Shown: positions 24,960 to 34,093, numbered from the stretch's first letter. The stretch is 42,574 nucleotides of DNA from JANNRR01 sp031401675 (GCA_031401675.1 JANNRR010000187.1:1-42574), one strand, 5' to 3'. A program made the numbers and translations. Notes: generated from the letters alone by a model not told the origin.

Positions 24960-27900
24960 TGAAAGTGATCAAGGCCATCTTCCGCTTTCTGTTTTCCCGC
25001 AGGCTCTGGACCTTCATCGGGCTGGTGCTGCTGTGCCTGCTGATCTGGCAGTTCGGCCCCTTGGTCTCGATCGGTGATGCGCAGCCGCTGGCGTCCGATC
25101 TGGTGCGGCTGATCGTGATCGGGGTGATCGCGGTCCTGTGGCTGTTCTCGCTGCTGCTGGCGCAGTTGCGCGCCGCCCGCAAGAATCAGATGTTCGTCGC
25201 CGAACTGGCCACCCCGGAACGAAAGGAAGCACCAAAGGCGGGCGAGGCCAATGTGGCCGAGATCAACACCAAATTCGCCCAGGTGCTGACCGAGATGAAA
25301 CGCTCGAAGCTTGGCGGCAAGAAATTCCTGCGCGACATGCCGTGGTACGTGATCATCGGCCCGCCCGGATCGGGCAAGACCACGGCGCTGTGCCAGTCCG
25401 GTCTGAACTTTCCCATCGATCTGGCCGACGACCTGAAAGGCGTCGGCGGCACCCGCAACTGCGACTGGTTCTTTACCGAGGATGCCGTGCTGGTCGATAC
25501 CGCCGGGCGCTACGTCCAGCAGCAAAGCGCGCCCGACGTCGATGCCGCCGAGTGGCTGGGTTTTCTGGACATGCTCAAGAAGCATCGCGGGCGTCGGGCG
25601 CTGAACGGGGTGATCCTGACCCTGTCGGTCAAAGAACTCTTGGCCGGCGACACCGAAGTGCGCAGTCATGGCCGCGAGATCCGCAAGCGTCTGGCAGAAC
25701 TGCGCGAGCGGTTGCAGATTCAGCTGCCGGTCTATCTGATGATCACCAAGGCCGATCTGATCCCGGGGTTCGAGCCGTTTTTCAATTCGCTGTCGACGCG
25801 CGAACGCGAACAGGTCTGGGGCGCGACCCTGCCCACCGATGCCCGGATCGAAGGCACCATGGTGGAACGAGAGACCAAGGCGCTGATGGCGGGCCTCGAA
25901 ACCCGGCTGGTCAGCCGCATGGCCGAGGATGTGCCACTGGACCGCCGGGCCGAGATGTTCCGCTTTCCCGCGCAGATGCAGGGGCTGGACGGGCCGCTGA
26001 AAATGCTGATCGATACCGTGTTCGGTGAAAGCCGCTACGAGGAAAGCCCGTGGCTGCGCGGCTTCTACTTTACCTCCGCCACCCAGGAAGGTTCGCCGAT
26101 CGACCGGCTGGTCGGCGAACTGGCCGGAGCCATCGGCATCGCTGCCGAACCGCCGCAACAACGCCGCTTTGGCGAAAAGCGCAGCTTCTTTCTGCGCAAC
26201 ATGCTGACAGAGCTGATTTTCCCCGAGGCGGGTCTGGGCACCTTTGACGCCGCCGCCGAGGAACGGCGCAAGTGGATCTGGCGTGGCAGCTTTGCCGGTG
26301 CATCGCTGGTGACAGTGATCGCCGGTCTGATCTTTCTGTTCAGCTTCCTGCGCTACAGCGGCGCGATCAACGACCAGCAGCGGCTCTTGGAGGATTTGTC
26401 GGGCCGCCTGTCCAACGTCGCCTCCCGTCAGGCGCCGACCGACCCCCTGGACCTTGGGCTGGCGCTGGACGCGGCTACCGAGGTGAAATCGGCGGCAACC
26501 GTGGTTCTGACCAATCCCCTGACGCTGATCGGCCCGACCGCGCAATCCGAACTGGCACAGGTGCAGCGCATCGCCTACGACCGCGCCCTGCGCAACATTC
26601 TGGAACCGCGGATGGTGGCGCTGCTCGAAGCGACGATGTGGCGCGAAATCCGCGACCCCGAATACCTGCTGGGCGCGCTGAAAGCCTATTACATGATGAC
26701 CGGGCTGGCGCCCTATGACCGCGAGTTTACCGCGCAGTGGTGGCAGGAAAACCTGGTCGATCACGCCACTATCGACCCGTTTCCGACCGAGGCCGCACTG
26801 GAACATCAACTGGCTGCCCTGGACCGGCTGGGATCGGAAGAGGTCAAGATAGCGCCCGACAAGGAACTGGTGCAGGAGGCCCTGCAAAGCATCTGCACCA
26901 TCACGCTGGCCGAACGGTCCTACAACGCCCTGAAATCCGATCCGGTCGTGCTGGCGCTGGACCCCTGGGTTCCCGCAGAAAAGGCCGGCCCGAACGCCAC
27001 CCGCATCCTGACCCGCGTCTCGGAAAAGACCCTGCGGGTCGGCTTGCCCGGGGCCTTCACCTACAAGGGCTTTCACGAAGTGGTGCTGCCGCGGATCCCC
27101 GAGGTTGCCGCCGAAGCCGCGCTGGACCGTGCAGTCTTTGCCGGTGGCTGCGCCGAAAGCTCCGGGGCGTCGGTGGCCACCCTCGAAGCTGACATCATGA
27201 AGCAGTATCAGGAGGAATTCGTTGCGCAATGGGACGGAATGCTGCGCGACATCCGCCTGACCCAGATCACCGACCTGACTGTGGCCACCGCCAACCTGAA
27301 GGACCTGGCCCTACCTGACAGCACGCTTCGCCGGCTGTTGCGGGCGGTCGTTGACGAAACCGACCTGACCCGGGTGATCCCCGAGGATGCCAGCGCCGTT
27401 CCCGCCGGTCTGGTTGCCGCCGCCTCGAAAAAGCTGGGCAAGGTCGGCAAGCTGCTAAAGGCGGGCAGCAAGGTCGCGACCAAGACCGGCGCCGGCGGCA
27501 CCGAGGGCCCGCCCCCCGGCAGCGATGTCGCCCGACACTTTGCCCCGATCAAGGGCATCATCGAGGAGGTCGACGGGGTCCCGCCTCTGCTCGACGACGT
27601 GACGCTGGCGCTTGGCGCGCTGGCCAACGAGTTGCAGACCGTGGCTGCCACGCCGAACCCGGAACAGACGCTCCTGGAACGCGGCGGCCTGCCGCAACTG
27701 ACCGGTGCGGTCGCCAACATCGCCGCCAATCTGCCCGACCCGGTCGACGACTGGGTGGCCGGCATCGCCAGCGACACCAACATCGTCACCCGCGATGCCG
27801 TTGTGGAACAGCTTAACGCCCGCTGGCGTGCCGATGTGCTGCCGTTCTGCACCTCGGCCACCAAGGGCCGCTACCCGTTCGATCAGGGCTCGGCCATCGA

Positions 27901-28495
27901 TGTCAACGTTGCCGACTTTCAGCGGCTGTTTGGCCCCGGCGGGCTGATCGACAGCTTTACCAACGAGACTCTGCTGACCTACATCGATGACACCCAGAAA
28001 CCCTGGGCCTGGCGGGCCGACTACGGGCTGGATGCGACGACCCTAGGGCCGTTCGAACGTGCCCGGTCCATCCGCAACGCCCTGTTCCCCGGCGGGGCCG
28101 GGCCGATCATGTCCTTTACGCTGGAACCGAAGGACCTGTCCGCCAACGCCTCGCGGGTGACGCTGAACCTGGACGGCCAGTCGCTGGTCTATTTCAACTC
28201 GGCGGTGCGGCCGACCCCGATGACCTGGCCGGGACCGGACCAGACCAACCTGATCTCGCTCAGCTTCGCCCCGGTCGATGGCACCGCCGAGGTAATTTCA
28301 TCGGAAACCGGGGCCTGGGCCTGGCTGCGGCTGATCAAGAAAGGCCGGCTGGCGCGGACCGATCTGCCCGAACTGTTCCAACTGCGCCTGGACGTTGGCG
28401 GATTTTCGGCCGCCTTCGATTTGCGCGCCAATTCGGTTGAAAACCCGTTCGATCTGACCATGTTCGGCAATTTCCAGTGCCCGGAAAAGTTCTGA
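24959..28495 (+). CDS. tssM: T6SS membrane-complex protein TssM (IcmF), full length
   Basis: 1178 residues. Two N-terminal transmembrane helices (about 15-35 and 45-67) precede the cytoplasmic NTPase domain with Walker A GPPGSGKTTAL and the partner segment VDTAGRYVQQQ. A third membrane helix (about 450, VTVIAGLIFLFSFL) leads to the long periplasmic region. The C-terminal domain (about 1000-1178) has PMTWPGPDQTNLISLSF and PFDLTMFGNFQCPEKF, which contact TssJ in this family. TssM spans the envelope and drives the membrane complex. The ATG at 24959 overlaps the tssL stop; a GTG one codon earlier (24956) could also serve. It is a paralogue of the fusion protein at 31611-34088. Confidence 0.97.
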   Translation: MKVIKAIFRFLFSRRLWTFIGLVLLCLLIWQFGPLVSIGDAQPLASDLVRLIVIGVIAVLWLFSLLLAQLRAARKNQMFVAELATPERKEAPKAGEANVAEINTKFAQVLTEMKRSKLGGKKFLRDMPWYVIIGPPGSGKTTALCQSGLNFPIDLADDLKGVGGTRNCDWFFTEDAVLVDTAGRYVQQQSAPDVDAAEWLGFLDMLKKHRGRRALNGVILTLSVKELLAGDTEVRSHGREIRKRLAELRERLQIQLPVYLMITKADLIPGFEPFFNSLSTREREQVWGATLPTDARIEGTMVERETKALMAGLETRLVSRMAEDVPLDRRAEMFRFPAQMQGLDGPLKMLIDTVFGESRYEESPWLRGFYFTSATQEGSPIDRLVGELAGAIGIAAEPPQQRRFGEKRSFFLRNMLTELIFPEAGLGTFDAAAEERRKWIWRGSFAGASLVTVIAGLIFLFSFLRYSGAINDQQRLLEDLSGRLSNVASRQAPTDPLDLGLALDAATEVKSAATVVLTNPLTLIGPTAQSELAQVQRIAYDRALRNILEPRMVALLEATMWREIRDPEYLLGALKAYYMMTGLAPYDREFTAQWWQENLVDHATIDPFPTEAALEHQLAALDRLGSEEVKIAPDKELVQEALQSICTITLAERSYNALKSDPVVLALDPWVPAEKAGPNATRILTRVSEKTLRVGLPGAFTYKGFHEVVLPRIPEVAAEAALDRAVFAGGCAESSGASVATLEADIMKQYQEEFVAQWDGMLRDIRLTQITDLTVATANLKDLALPDSTLRRLLRAVVDETDLTRVIPEDASAVPAGLVAAASKKLGKVGKLLKAGSKVATKTGAGGTEGPPPGSDVARHFAPIKGIIEEVDGVPPLLDDVTLALGALANELQTVAATPNPEQTLLERGGLPQLTGAVANIAANLPDPVDDWVAGIASDTNIVTRDAVVEQLNARWRADVLPFCTSATKGRYPFDQGSAIDVNVADFQRLFGPGGLIDSFTNETLLTYIDDTQKPWAWRADYGLDATTLGPFERARSIRNALFPGGAGPIMSFTLEPKDLSANASRVTLNLDGQSLVYFNSAVRPTPMTWPGPDQTNLISLSFAPVDGTAEVISSETGAWAWLRLIKKGRLARTDLPELFQLRLDVGGFSAAFDLRANSVENPFDLTMFGNFQCPEKF

Positions 28496-28540
28496 GCGAC
28501 GACGGACCGGGCGGTCGCCGCTCCGGGTCCGACCCTGACC

Positions 28541-28612
28541 CCGAATCCAACGCTGGCCCCGAATCCAACGCTGGCCTCGAATCCAACGTTGGCCCCGAAT
28601 CCAACGTTGGTA
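28541..28612 (+). repeat. Four tandem 18-bp repeats at the tssM-tagF junction
   Basis: Four head-to-tail copies of CCGAATCCAACGCTGGCC (28541-28558, 28559-28576, 28577-28594, 28595-28612). The first two are identical and the last two carry C-to-T and end changes. In the tagF frame they encode ESNAGP/ESNVGP hexapeptides. The period is a multiple of three, so copy-number change by slippage would keep the frame. Confidence 0.9.
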
Positions 28613-28620
28613 CCGGCGCA

Positions 28621-29133
28621 ATGGACGCGGGGTCCTCCGACTGCGGGTTTTTCGGCAAGCTGCCAAACCTCGGCGATTTCGTGGACCGCGGCCTGCCGCC
28701 CGTGTTCCGGCGGCACTGGGATGGCTGGATCACCCGCCACATCGCCCCAAGGCAGCGCGCCGGCGCGGAGTTCCCGCCGGGCGGCCTGCGGTTCCGGCTG
28801 ACTTCGGGCGGTCACAGTGCCGCCGGTCTGATCCTGCCGGGCCATGACAGTGCCGGGCGGCTGTTCCCGCTCAGCGTCCTGATCATTGCAGGTGGCGGCA
28901 TGGACAGGACAGCGGCAGATGCGTGGTGCGATGCCGCCCTGCCGCTGGCGCAGGCGGCGCTGGCCACACCAACTGACCCGGACGACCTCTGGGCCGACCT
29001 CGATGCGCTGCCCGTGCCACAGCCGGACGGGCCCGCCACCGGCGCGTTCCTGCTGTGGCAGGGCGCGGATTTGCCGCTGAATGCTGACAGCGACCCCGGG
29101 GCAGCGCTCGACCAGCTGCTCCCAACGCATTGA
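28621..29133 (+). CDS. tagF: T6SS post-translational regulator TagF (ImpM)
   Basis: 170 residues from the ATG at 28621. The conserved TagF start CGFFGKLPNLGDFVDRGLP is followed by FRRHWDGWITRHI and the PGHDSAGRLFPLSVLIIAGG segment typical of the family. TagF normally holds the T6SS off by binding the FHA protein and acts in parallel with or against the PpkA/PppA switch. The frame also opens at GTG 28477, overlapping the end of tssM; that start would add 48 residues including the 18-bp repeat array. I prefer 28621 because homology begins there, but no good ribosome binding site precedes it, so the longer coupled form remains possible. The gene converges on vgrG with a 58-base gap. Confidence 0.88.
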   Translation: MDAGSSDCGFFGKLPNLGDFVDRGLPPVFRRHWDGWITRHIAPRQRAGAEFPPGGLRFRLTSGGHSAAGLILPGHDSAGRLFPLSVLIIAGGGMDRTAADAWCDAALPLAQAALATPTDPDDLWADLDALPVPQPDGPATGAFLLWQGADLPLNADSDPGAALDQLLPTH

Positions 29134-29191
29134 GTGGCGTGCGCGCCGCCAGATGCACCCGGTGGCGCAACCTGCGGCGCCGCCCCCGCCC

Positions 29192-31498
29192 CTAGTTCTG
29201 GTTGATCTTCGATCCCTTGATCGTCACGTCGCCACCGGCCTTGGCATTGATTTTGCCCGAACCGTCCAGAGTGATGTCCTTGCCCTTGATGGTGATGGTG
29301 CCATCCTTCTTCATCGTGATCTGGGCATCGCCGCATTTGATCGTGATCTCGTCAGCGACATCCAGCACGTATTTCTTGTCAACCTTGATGCCCAGATTGC
29401 CCTTGACCGCCAGACCGTCATCCTTGCCGACTTCGGTCGCCCGCCCGCCCGCGACCTTCAACGCCGCATCCTTGCCGATGGATTCGGTCTGGCCGCCACC
29501 GACCGTATTGCTCTGGTCCTTGCCGACCGACACCGTCTGGCCGCCGCCCACGGTATGGCCGTCGTCGGACCCCACCATGTGCGTCTGACCCGAGCCCACC
29601 GTTACCACCCGCGACGATCCGACCGTGGTGGCCTGCGCCGCCCCGACCGTGATCGCCTGTGCCGCCGCCACCGTCACCGCCTGCGACGCGCCGACCATGA
29701 CCGTCTGATTGGCGCCGACTGTCTGGCTGTTGTTTGCCCCGATGGTCTCGGTCGAATTCGCCCCGACCGAAATGGTTTCGTTCGACCCGACACTCAGCGA
29801 CCGGTTGCTGCCGACGCTTTCGGTATCATCGACACCGATCGAGACGGTGCGGTTGTTGCCGACCGTCACCGCTTTGTCATGACCCACCGTCTCGGTGCGG
29901 TCATTGCCGATATCCTGCTTGGCGTCATGCCCGACATCTTCGGCGAAATCATTGCCGATGGTGCGACTTTCGTTGTTCTTGACCAGTTCGTTGTGGTCTT
30001 TCTGCGCCTGAAAATACACCTCCTCCGACCCGGCTTTGTCTTCGAAGCGCAGCTCGTTCCAGCCGCCGCCACCCGGGCTGGAATTGCTTTTCCAGCCCGA
30101 TTGCGTCGCCGATCCCGGCAAGCCATAGGGTGGCATCTGGGCCGCATTATAGACCCGGCCGGTGATGATGGGCTGGTCCGGATCGCCTTCCAGAAAATCG
30201 ACGATGACCTCCTGCCCGATGCGCGGAATCTGGATGAAGCCCCAGCCCGCCCCGGCCCAGACCGAACTGACACGCACGAAGATGGTGGTGTTCTCGTCCT
30301 TCTTGCCCAGCCGGTCCCAGTGGAACTGCACCTTTACCCGCGAATACTTGTCGGTGAAGATCTCTTCACCCGCCGGGCCGACCACCACGGCGGTCTGCGG
30401 CCCCTTCATGATCGGCTTCCGGGTCCGCCGCTCCGGGCGGAACGGAATGGCCTTGGGCGCCAGCAACAATCGCACCAGCATCGCCGGTCGCGGTGTGCCG
30501 CTGCCCGCCCGGTACTGATCGTCGACCAGATCATACTCCGAACGCAGCACCAGATGTTCGGCATTCTCGGCATCGCGCGGGAACAGTTCCAGCTTGAAGG
30601 TAACGCCCGACCACAGCCCGCGCACCGGTCCGCGCGCCCGTGCCCGGACATGCGGGGCCTGCAGTTCCTCGCGCCGCACCGCCGCCAGTGCTTCGCCCAC
30701 CCCGGTCAAAATGAAGTTCCCCGGGTAGAAATAATTCTCGCCGACATCCAGCGCATGCTTCAGCGGCTCGTCCGACTTCGACATCAGATCAGACGCAGGC
30801 TTTTCAAAATCATAGTCCGTGTGCACATAGGTGCCCGGTCGCGTGCTGGCGGTAACCGCCCATTCCGCCAGCGTATCCTGATGTTCCATCCCCATCGCGT
30901 CGGTCGGATGGTAGGGCACAGTCTCGTATCCCACCGCCGCCTTCAGCTTGGAATTGGCATCGGTCAGCACCAGCGTGTGCGCGCCGTCGGCATGATCGAA
31001 GTGATAGAATATTCCCTCGTGCTCCATCAGGCGCTGCACGAAATCCAGATCACTTTCGCCGTACTGCACCACATAGTCGCGCGGCTTGTAGGTCTTTTGC
31101 AGCCGTTTCTCGAGCTTGTTGCCGGACTGCTCCTTGAACACCTCCTCGATGATTTCGACCACGCTTTTCTTCTGAAAGATGCGGTTGTCGGTATGGGTCG
31201 AGGCGAACCACAGCCAGGGCCGCAGCACGGCCACGTAATAGGCATATTCGCTGCGGAACTCGCGCAGCGAGAACTCCGCCACCAGCCCGTGAAAGAACCG
31301 GATGCCGTCGCCGGACCCGACCTTGATGGTGATCGGCAGACCCAGAAGCTTCTTGGCATCGATGTCGAAGTTCTTCGACACCAGCCCGACCTCGTAGCGA
31401 AAACAGGTGCTGATCTCGTCGAACCCGTCCAGATGTGCAAACAGCAGGTCATCGGGCGGCAGCGGCGTCTTGGCGGTGATCTCGCGGTCGTCAGCCAT
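29192..31498 (-). CDS. vgrG: T6SS spike protein VgrG (TssI)
   Basis: 768 residues. The gp27-like N-terminus (LLFAHLDGFDEISTCFRYEVGLVS; YVVQYGESDLDFVQRLMEHEGIFYHFDH) is followed by the gp5-like OB fold (VKVQFHWDRLGKKDENTTIFVRV; GWGFIQIPRIGQEVIVDFLEGDPDQPIITG). Then comes the needle: about 20 copies of a VGxNxTxxVGxx-type repeat (encoded about 29460-29930), forming a long trimeric beta-helix, and a DUF2345-like end (ITIKCGDAQITMKKDGTITIKGKDI). The protein ends soon after, with no toxin extension, so it is a carrier spike expected to bind the PAAR-like effector. The ATG at 31498 has AGGA nine bases upstream; the ATG at 31504 is an alternative. Longer in-frame N-terminal sequence to 31570 overlaps a sigma-54-like promoter and is unlikely to be translated. 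Confidence 0.96.
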   Translation of the reverse strand: MADDREITAKTPLPPDDLLFAHLDGFDEISTCFRYEVGLVSKNFDIDAKKLLGLPITIKVGSGDGIRFFHGLVAEFSLREFRSEYAYYVAVLRPWLWFASTHTDNRIFQKKSVVEIIEEVFKEQSGNKLEKRLQKTYKPRDYVVQYGESDLDFVQRLMEHEGIFYHFDHADGAHTLVLTDANSKLKAAVGYETVPYHPTDAMGMEHQDTLAEWAVTASTRPGTYVHTDYDFEKPASDLMSKSDEPLKHALDVGENYFYPGNFILTGVGEALAAVRREELQAPHVRARARGPVRGLWSGVTFKLELFPRDAENAEHLVLRSEYDLVDDQYRAGSGTPRPAMLVRLLLAPKAIPFRPERRTRKPIMKGPQTAVVVGPAGEEIFTDKYSRVKVQFHWDRLGKKDENTTIFVRVSSVWAGAGWGFIQIPRIGQEVIVDFLEGDPDQPIITGRVYNAAQMPPYGLPGSATQSGWKSNSSPGGGGWNELRFEDKAGSEEVYFQAQKDHNELVKNNESRTIGNDFAEDVGHDAKQDIGNDRTETVGHDKAVTVGNNRTVSIGVDDTESVGSNRSLSVGSNETISVGANSTETIGANNSQTVGANQTVMVGASQAVTVAAAQAITVGAAQATTVGSSRVVTVGSGQTHMVGSDDGHTVGGGQTVSVGKDQSNTVGGGQTESIGKDAALKVAGGRATEVGKDDGLAVKGNLGIKVDKKYVLDVADEITIKCGDAQITMKKDGTITIKGKDITLDGSGKINAKAGGDVTIKGSKINQN
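29460..29930 (-). repeat. VgrG beta-helix coding repeats
   Basis: This part of vgrG encodes successive short repeats of the form T-x-x-V/I-G-x-N/G-x-x (for example TVGNNRTVSIGVDDTESVGS and TIGANNSQTVGANQTVMVGA). These are imperfect protein-level repeats of a triple-stranded beta-helix, not a DNA repeat array. The number of copies sets the needle length. Confidence 0.8.
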
Positions 31499-31556
31499 GA
31501 TCATTGTTCCTGTCTGAATGGGCCCCGCCCGGGGGTGCGGCATGAAAGCAGTCTTG

Positions 31557-31572
31557 TGCAAATATCGCACCA
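31557..31572 (-). promoter_or_regulatory. Sigma-54-like -24/-12 promoter candidate for vgrG
   Basis: On the minus strand, TGGTGCG (31572-31566), ATAT, then TTGCA (31561-31557) matches the RpoN consensus TGGCACG-N4-TTGCA at 10 of 12 positions, with ten bases between GG and GC. The predicted start lies near 31546, giving a leader of about 48 bases that contains the AGGA ribosome binding site. This is the best of the three such sites. It suggests vgrG is a separate RpoN-controlled unit. Confidence 0.55.
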
Positions 31573-31610
31573 GTATAGAACGATTTCGCGAGGCTGGCGC
31601 GGAAAATTGC

Positions 31611-34088
31611 TCAAAGTGCGGTCGGGCATGCGAAACCCTTCACCAGCGGCCAGCGCGCCAGCGGGTTGTCGGCCAGATCAAAGGCGATTTCCACGAACAG
31701 CCGCGCCCCGCCGGCCCGCACGTCCACCAGAAACCGCTTGCCGCCGTCGCGTTCGCGCAGCCGCAGCCCGCCCAGCACCCGGAACAGACCCCAGACCCCC
31801 GGCTGGCTGATCCGCGCCTCGCCTTCGGGCGTGGCAAAACGAACGTCCATGCCTGCGCCCGCATCGGGGCCGGGCCAGGCCACCCGTTGCGGCGCCACAC
31901 TGGTTTCCACCGGCCCGCCCGCCCCGCCCAGAAGCACGAACGCCTTGCCGCGCTCGGCCAGCGCCGACAGGGTCATCCCGGCCTGCGGCGCGGCAAAGAA
32001 CCCCGAGGTAATGGCCCGCGCCCGCTGAAAGAACGCCGCCGAGTCCGGGTTCAGGCCGGCGAACCGCGCATCGGGTTTCCAGCGCCACGGGCTGGCACTG
32101 GTGTCGATAAACTGTTCGGCCCGCGTCCGGAAAAACCGGTCGATCGCCCCGTCCGGCGCCAGCAGCCGCGCAAACGCATCGATCTCGGCGTCCGGTCCGT
32201 CGGCAAAGGGGAACCGGCCCTCGGTCGCGCGGCACATCGACAGGACGTCGCGCTGCCAGTCCTTGGTCAGCTTGTTGGTCAGGCCGTCGGACTGGCTGGC
32301 CGACGATTGCACCAGCACATCCTCGACGATCTGCACCACCACCAGCGGCGCCTGTCGCAATGCCGAAACCGAGGAATTGCGCTCCTGTACCGACATCAAT
32401 CGCTGCAAACCGCGCGGCTCGTCCTTGTCCATCGCCCCAAGCGCCACGTTCAGTGCGGCGAACAGGCTGGAGATGTCGGCCATCCGCCCCTGTTCGACAT
32501 ACTGGATCATCGCCGCAAACTCTGTCGCCACCCGGATCTGCTGTTCGTGAGGTCGCAACCGGTCCAAGCCACCCGCCTGCGCCCAGACCTCGCGCAACAG
32601 CGCCTCCAGCGGTGAATTGGCCACCGAAAGCCGCCCCGAGACCAGCACCGACTGTTCGGCATCGGAAAAGGGCCGCACCCGCAGATCGCCCAGATAGGCT
32701 TTCCAGCGCGCCAGCTGCGCCGTCTGCAAAATGCCCATGACCTGATCGGGCGAGTCGTTGCGGATGGCCGGCGGGTCGACGAACAACCGCGCCGCTTCGG
32801 CCCGCGTGGTCCGGACGGCGACCCCGGCCCCGACTTCGCGCGCCATGTCCCAGCCCGCCCGGGTGAAAATCCCCGGGATTGGCACGCTCATCGCCGTACC
32901 GGACTTGCGCAACAGCACGTCCGACAGGCCGGGCACCGCCTGATCCGCCCGCCAATCCGGCAGCGCCGCCGCCGCATCGGACCGGATCAGTTCCTGATAG
33001 GCCCGGTCGGCCTCCGCAGTTTCGGCGGCAAAACCGCGGGCCTGCTCCAGCAGTTCCGGATCAGGTTGCGGCAAACCTTCCGCCGGTAGCGTCAGGACCG
33101 CGACATGCGGTGCCAGTCGCTGCGCATCGGGCAGCAATTGTGCCCGGTCAACCAGCCAGCCCGTCAGATAGGCCGGTGACCAGTCGCCCTGCCCGGACAG
33201 AACCGACCAGGCCCGCAGCGTGTCATAGCTTGCCAACCCCTCGCCTTCGCGCGCCAGTGCCGCGTCGATGGCCCGCGCCAGCGCTCCCGGCAGATGCGTC
33301 TGAACGGCAGCACGATAGGCAAGATCGGCCTGACGACTGGCATCAAAGCCCAGGAGCCCGGCGAAAAGATTCACCGGCGCCTTTGCCGCCGATACGTCGA
33401 CCCGCCGCGCCGCCTCGGCCAGCCGGTCAAGCCGGGGCGCCAGATCCGGCAGCACCCCGGTCCGGTCCAGACCGATCTCCAGCGCCTCGGCGGCAAAAAG
33501 CGCGTTCAGATCGCGGTGAAACCGCCATTCGACAAATCCGACCCAGCCAAGCACCGCCAGCACGAAGCCCGCCACCAGCACCGCCACCATGCCGCCCCAG
33601 CCGCTGGACTGCCGGCCCTGATACCTGGTGCGCTCGCCCTCGGCCCGGCTCAGGCACTGGTTCAGAAACCCGCGCACCGCATCGAAGTCTGCGCCCGCCG
33701 CTTCGGCCTTGCGGATGAAATCGCGCAACATCGCCAACGACATGTCGCGGCCATCGAACAGCATCCGGTGCGCCCCTGCCGCCCAGGTCCCGACCTCGAC
33801 CCCCCGGTTCGACCGCGCCTTCTGGTCGAGAATCAGCCCCAAGGCGTAGCGCGCGGGCGGTACCGTCGACGGCAACGCCCCGCCCCGCAACAGCTCGGCA
33901 TCAAAGCGTTCCAGCGCCTCGGCTGCCCGTTTCAACAGCAGCAGCGCATCGACCCCCCGAACCACCGCCAGTTGCTCGGCCATCTCGAACACCGGGCGGG
34001 CAGCGCGGTCATACAAGGCAGGGTCGATCTTGCGGCCGCCGCCCCTGGGCGGCAGGACGGTGCGGGCAGTGGGGTCAGCCGGTGCCAT
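31611..34088 (-). CDS. TssL(DotU)-TssM(IcmF C-terminal) fusion protein
   Basis: 825 residues. Residues about 25-160 resemble DotU/TssL: FEMAEQLAVVRGVDALLLL, PPARYALGLILDQKARSNRGVEVGTW (77-102, compare the ARYALCALLDEAVLxTPWG of TssL), and FLNQCLSRAEGERTRYQG. One transmembrane helix (about 165-187, GGMVAVLVAGFVLAVLGWVGFV) follows. The rest is a TssM periplasmic region: ARWKAYLGDLRVRPFSDAE, WQRDVLSMCRATEGRFPF (parallel to WRADVLPFCTSATKGRYPF in the full TssM), VAWPGPDAGAGMDVRF, and the terminal NPLARWPLVKGFACP. The TssM NTPase domain and its two N-terminal helices are absent. I infer an inner-membrane protein that joins a TssL cytoplasmic cup directly to a TssM periplasmic arm. The start is the ATG at 34088; the longer upstream frame is antisense-like overlap of the next gene. 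It starts 5 bases after the M15 peptidase stop, so they are co-transcribed. Confidence 0.85.
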   Translation of the reverse strand: MAPADPTARTVLPPRGGGRKIDPALYDRAARPVFEMAEQLAVVRGVDALLLLKRAAEALERFDAELLRGGALPSTVPPARYALGLILDQKARSNRGVEVGTWAAGAHRMLFDGRDMSLAMLRDFIRKAEAAGADFDAVRGFLNQCLSRAEGERTRYQGRQSSGWGGMVAVLVAGFVLAVLGWVGFVEWRFHRDLNALFAAEALEIGLDRTGVLPDLAPRLDRLAEAARRVDVSAAKAPVNLFAGLLGFDASRQADLAYRAAVQTHLPGALARAIDAALAREGEGLASYDTLRAWSVLSGQGDWSPAYLTGWLVDRAQLLPDAQRLAPHVAVLTLPAEGLPQPDPELLEQARGFAAETAEADRAYQELIRSDAAAALPDWRADQAVPGLSDVLLRKSGTAMSVPIPGIFTRAGWDMAREVGAGVAVRTTRAEAARLFVDPPAIRNDSPDQVMGILQTAQLARWKAYLGDLRVRPFSDAEQSVLVSGRLSVANSPLEALLREVWAQAGGLDRLRPHEQQIRVATEFAAMIQYVEQGRMADISSLFAALNVALGAMDKDEPRGLQRLMSVQERNSSVSALRQAPLVVVQIVEDVLVQSSASQSDGLTNKLTKDWQRDVLSMCRATEGRFPFADGPDAEIDAFARLLAPDGAIDRFFRTRAEQFIDTSASPWRWKPDARFAGLNPDSAAFFQRARAITSGFFAAPQAGMTLSALAERGKAFVLLGGAGGPVETSVAPQRVAWPGPDAGAGMDVRFATPEGEARISQPGVWGLFRVLGGLRLRERDGGKRFLVDVRAGGARLFVEIAFDLADNPLARWPLVKGFACPTAL

Positions 34089-34093
34089 CGGCG

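Noticed and set aside
24779..27229. An 816-residue open frame on the minus strand across tssL and tssM
   Set aside because: It is antisense to tssL/tssM, which have clear homology. The translation is rich in Gln, Arg and Gly with no domain, as expected from GC-rich codon shadows.
29460..29930. Repeat array that might be taken for a CRISPR
   Set aside because: The units are imperfect protein-coding repeats in frame with vgrG, with no constant repeat and spacer structure. The 18-bp array at 28541 also lacks spacers.
29081..31810. A 909-residue plus-strand frame across vgrG
   Set aside because: It is antisense to the VgrG coding repeats. Its regular Asp/Arg/His repeats mirror the VG-type codons, not a real protein.
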